Shown here: positions 18,675-20,033 of the stretch, piece after piece
Position numbering within the stretch: the stretch's first letter is position 1
Layout of the letters: the number at the start of each line of letters is the position of its first letter
NCBI GenBank assembly: GCA_001970855.1
Contig: LSSN01005949.1
Location: forward strand, 1 to 20,033
Direction of reading: 5' to 3'
Length of the DNA stretch: 20,033 nucleotides
From: Smittium culicis
Lineage: Eukaryota > Kickxellomycota > Harpellomycetes > Harpellales > Legeriomycetaceae
Program-made: the position numbers and the translations under genes
The notes under the pieces: model-generated
Databases searched by the model: none
The model's input: the letters and a program-made list of their open reading frames with translations, nothing else
What the model was told of the DNA's origin: nothing

Positions 18675-20033
18675 TTAGGCTCTGCATTCTTTCTTCCATT
18701 CATGGGTGGTTTCAACGACTGGTTGCAATTGCTGGAAGAAAGCATCAAGAGTGCACATTGATGGGCCCATTTCGGGGTCATGGTTGTTCTTTTCACGGCA
18801 TTTAGGAATAACAAGAGGTTTTCCGTTATAGTTTGCGCGGACGTAGTAGCCATCAGCGTTGAAGTTTTCAGGGATAGTTGATGGCCATTTTTTAGCAGGG
18901 TCGGAGGTTTGCTTCTTATTAGATGTTGCGCTTTTTTCAATAACGGGGCCTTTAAACAGTTCGATAGAAACTACACAGCCAAAGCTTGGCCAAACGACGG
19001 AGTATTCCTTTGGATCATTTGAGTTTTGGAGATGGAAGCCAAGAGCAGCTAGTGTTGGGACAATTGTTGTGTCGTGGCCACTGTAGATTGCAAAAGAGGG
19101 TGGATTTTCAATAGGTAATGGTTTTGAGAAGTCTGGGGATTTAGTTTTAGGTCCAGGGCTGCTAAAGTTGTTGATCTTTGAAACCATGTTATTTAGCAAA
19201 TCAAGGCCTATTGGACTGAACTGTAAGCGGCCTAGCTGGGTGTTGAACACGCCGCTGAGCATCCATTGCTTAGCAGCTAAATTTCCGATTCTATCGACAT
19301 TTTCAGCAGTGACTTCTGAAGGCAAATCTACACTGTGTGCACGCATAGCTACGAGGGTGTCATACACCGAGTGGAATGGACTAGCAAGTTGTGTGTTTTC
19401 TAAAGTTTCGCGAGCTTCAGTTCCTATGCTAGCTGATTCGTATAGCATATTCTTAACATTTTCTGTTTCATCGGGATAAATTTTTGATACAGTTTTATGC
19501 ATTTTGACAAGCTGTTCTTTCAAATTTTTGCACTGGAAATTTAAGAAGAGAGTCTCATTTTGGATGGTTCTTATTAAAACGTTAAATTTGTGCTTATTGG
19601 AACCACTGTCTTTAATTGGGTACAGACCTGAGATAACTTGATGAATAGATTCAAGGGCGCGTGAGTAATCGGTAGTCCTGAGCAATAAATCGTTACTCTT
19701 TAACTCGTCTGGCGATTTGGGTAAAAAGCCAAGCCTATCGATGTATAGGGTACGAATATATTCACCAGTTTTACGCATGGTGTTCCATCCTACATCACTA
19801 AGCTGACCCCATCCACAAGTTGAAGGATTCGCATTGTTATAATATTCATCATTGGGGCCTGCCTTGTTTAAGGATACAGAGCCGCCCGCGCCAATACGTT
19901 GGCCAAAAGGCAAATGACTAGGGAAAACGCGCTCTTCACGGTATGTCTGCCAAAACTCTTTTTTATTGGAGTTATGAGTTTCAAGGTTTGGATCAAGCGG
20001 TGAGTCAGAGGAACTGTGTGAGTCGGGGATAAT
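18675..20033 (-). CDS. histidine acid phosphatase (branch 2, ACP6-like), 5' end outside window
   Basis: The frame is open from the right edge to TAA at 18675-18677, giving 452 visible residues without an intron. The N terminus and the catalytic RHG motif would lie beyond the edge. What is visible is the rest of the histidine phosphatase clade-2 fold: GQLSDVGWNTMRKTGEYIR, the phosphate-pocket arginines in RTTDYSRALES (119 and 125 of the visible part), and the proton-donor His-Asp in YSGHDTTIVPTLAALGF (320-321). The order and spacing resemble lysophosphatidic/acid phosphatases such as ACP6 more than phytases, but the substrate cannot be told from sequence. Because the start is missing, a signal peptide cannot be judged. 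In-frame codons continue well upstream of the TTG at 19913, so that codon is not the start. The gene is convergent with the ArfGAP gene. Confidence 0.92.
   Translation of the reverse strand: MIPDSHSSSDSPLDPNLETHNSNKKEFWQTYREERVFPSHLPFGQRIGAGGSVSLNKAGPNDEYYNNANPSTCGWGQLSDVGWNTMRKTGEYIRTLYIDRLGFLPKSPDELKSNDLLLRTTDYSRALESIHQVISGLYPIKDSGSNKHKFNVLIRTIQNETLFLNFQCKNLKEQLVKMHKTVSKIYPDETENVKNMLYESASIGTEARETLENTQLASPFHSVYDTLVAMRAHSVDLPSEVTAENVDRIGNLAAKQWMLSGVFNTQLGRLQFSPIGLDLLNNMVSKINNFSSPGPKTKSPDFSKPLPIENPPSFAIYSGHDTTIVPTLAALGFHLQNSNDPKEYSVVWPSFGCVVSIELFKGPVIEKSATSNKKQTSDPAKKWPSTIPENFNADGYYVRANYNGKPLVIPKCREKNNHDPEMGPSMCTLDAFFQQLQPVVETTHEWKKECRA

Noticed and set aside
18859..19479. Two plus-strand ORFs inside the phosphatase gene
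   Set aside because: They are antisense shadows of a conserved coding sequence, with no family resemblance.
1..20033. CRISPR array, operon, or bacterial mobile element
   Set aside because: There are no regularly spaced direct repeats, no bacterial-type gene organisation, and the genes are intron-containing eukaryotic genes.

Overview
The window is nuclear DNA of a eukaryote, most likely a fungus with a very AT-rich genome. The evidence is spliceosomal introns of 80 to 148 bases with GTA-type donors and CTAAC/TTAAC-like branch sites, two Pol III type tRNA genes, and four recognisable eukaryotic housekeeping proteins. The Gcs1-like ArfGAP and the omega-class GST fit an early-diverging fungus (for example a Kickxellomycotina/Harpellales gut fungus), but the exact lineage is inference. 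Coding islands stand out as clearly GC-richer than the A/T-homopolymer-rich spacer around them.

Layout. Positions 1-4500 are gene-free AT-rich spacer containing a (TTTTA)n run and one isolated G-rich tract. At 4501-4884 lies a short coding-like frame broken by TGA. At 5152-5299 two tRNA genes, Asn(GUU) then Gly(UCC), sit head to tail on the minus strand only 3 bases apart. At 6145-7141 (minus) is the proteasome beta-2 subunit gene in three exons. Positions 7142-13180 are again gene-poor, with one small GC-elevated island near 8.3 kb. At 13181-14019 (plus) is an omega-class glutathione transferase whose ATG lies in a 40-base first exon. Positions 14031-15545 hold no assignable gene but are richer in GC than the spacer, and contain a diverged second copy of a repeat also found beside the tRNA pair. 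At 15546-15880 (minus) is a cyclin-box-like coding fragment, perhaps decayed, followed by a small minus-strand ORF at 15921-16148. At 16296-18253 (plus) is an eight-exon ArfGAP gene. At 18675 to the window end (minus) is a histidine acid phosphatase cut off at its N terminus.

The genes are unrelated housekeeping functions (protein degradation, thiol redox/detoxification, Golgi-ER vesicle traffic, phosphate ester hydrolysis). Nothing suggests a functional cluster or operon. I found no convincing new system. The most notable signals are the tightly spaced tRNA pair, poly-C tracts at the same distance from the branch site in two adjacent ArfGAP introns, the dispersed repeat, and the cyclin-like fragment.
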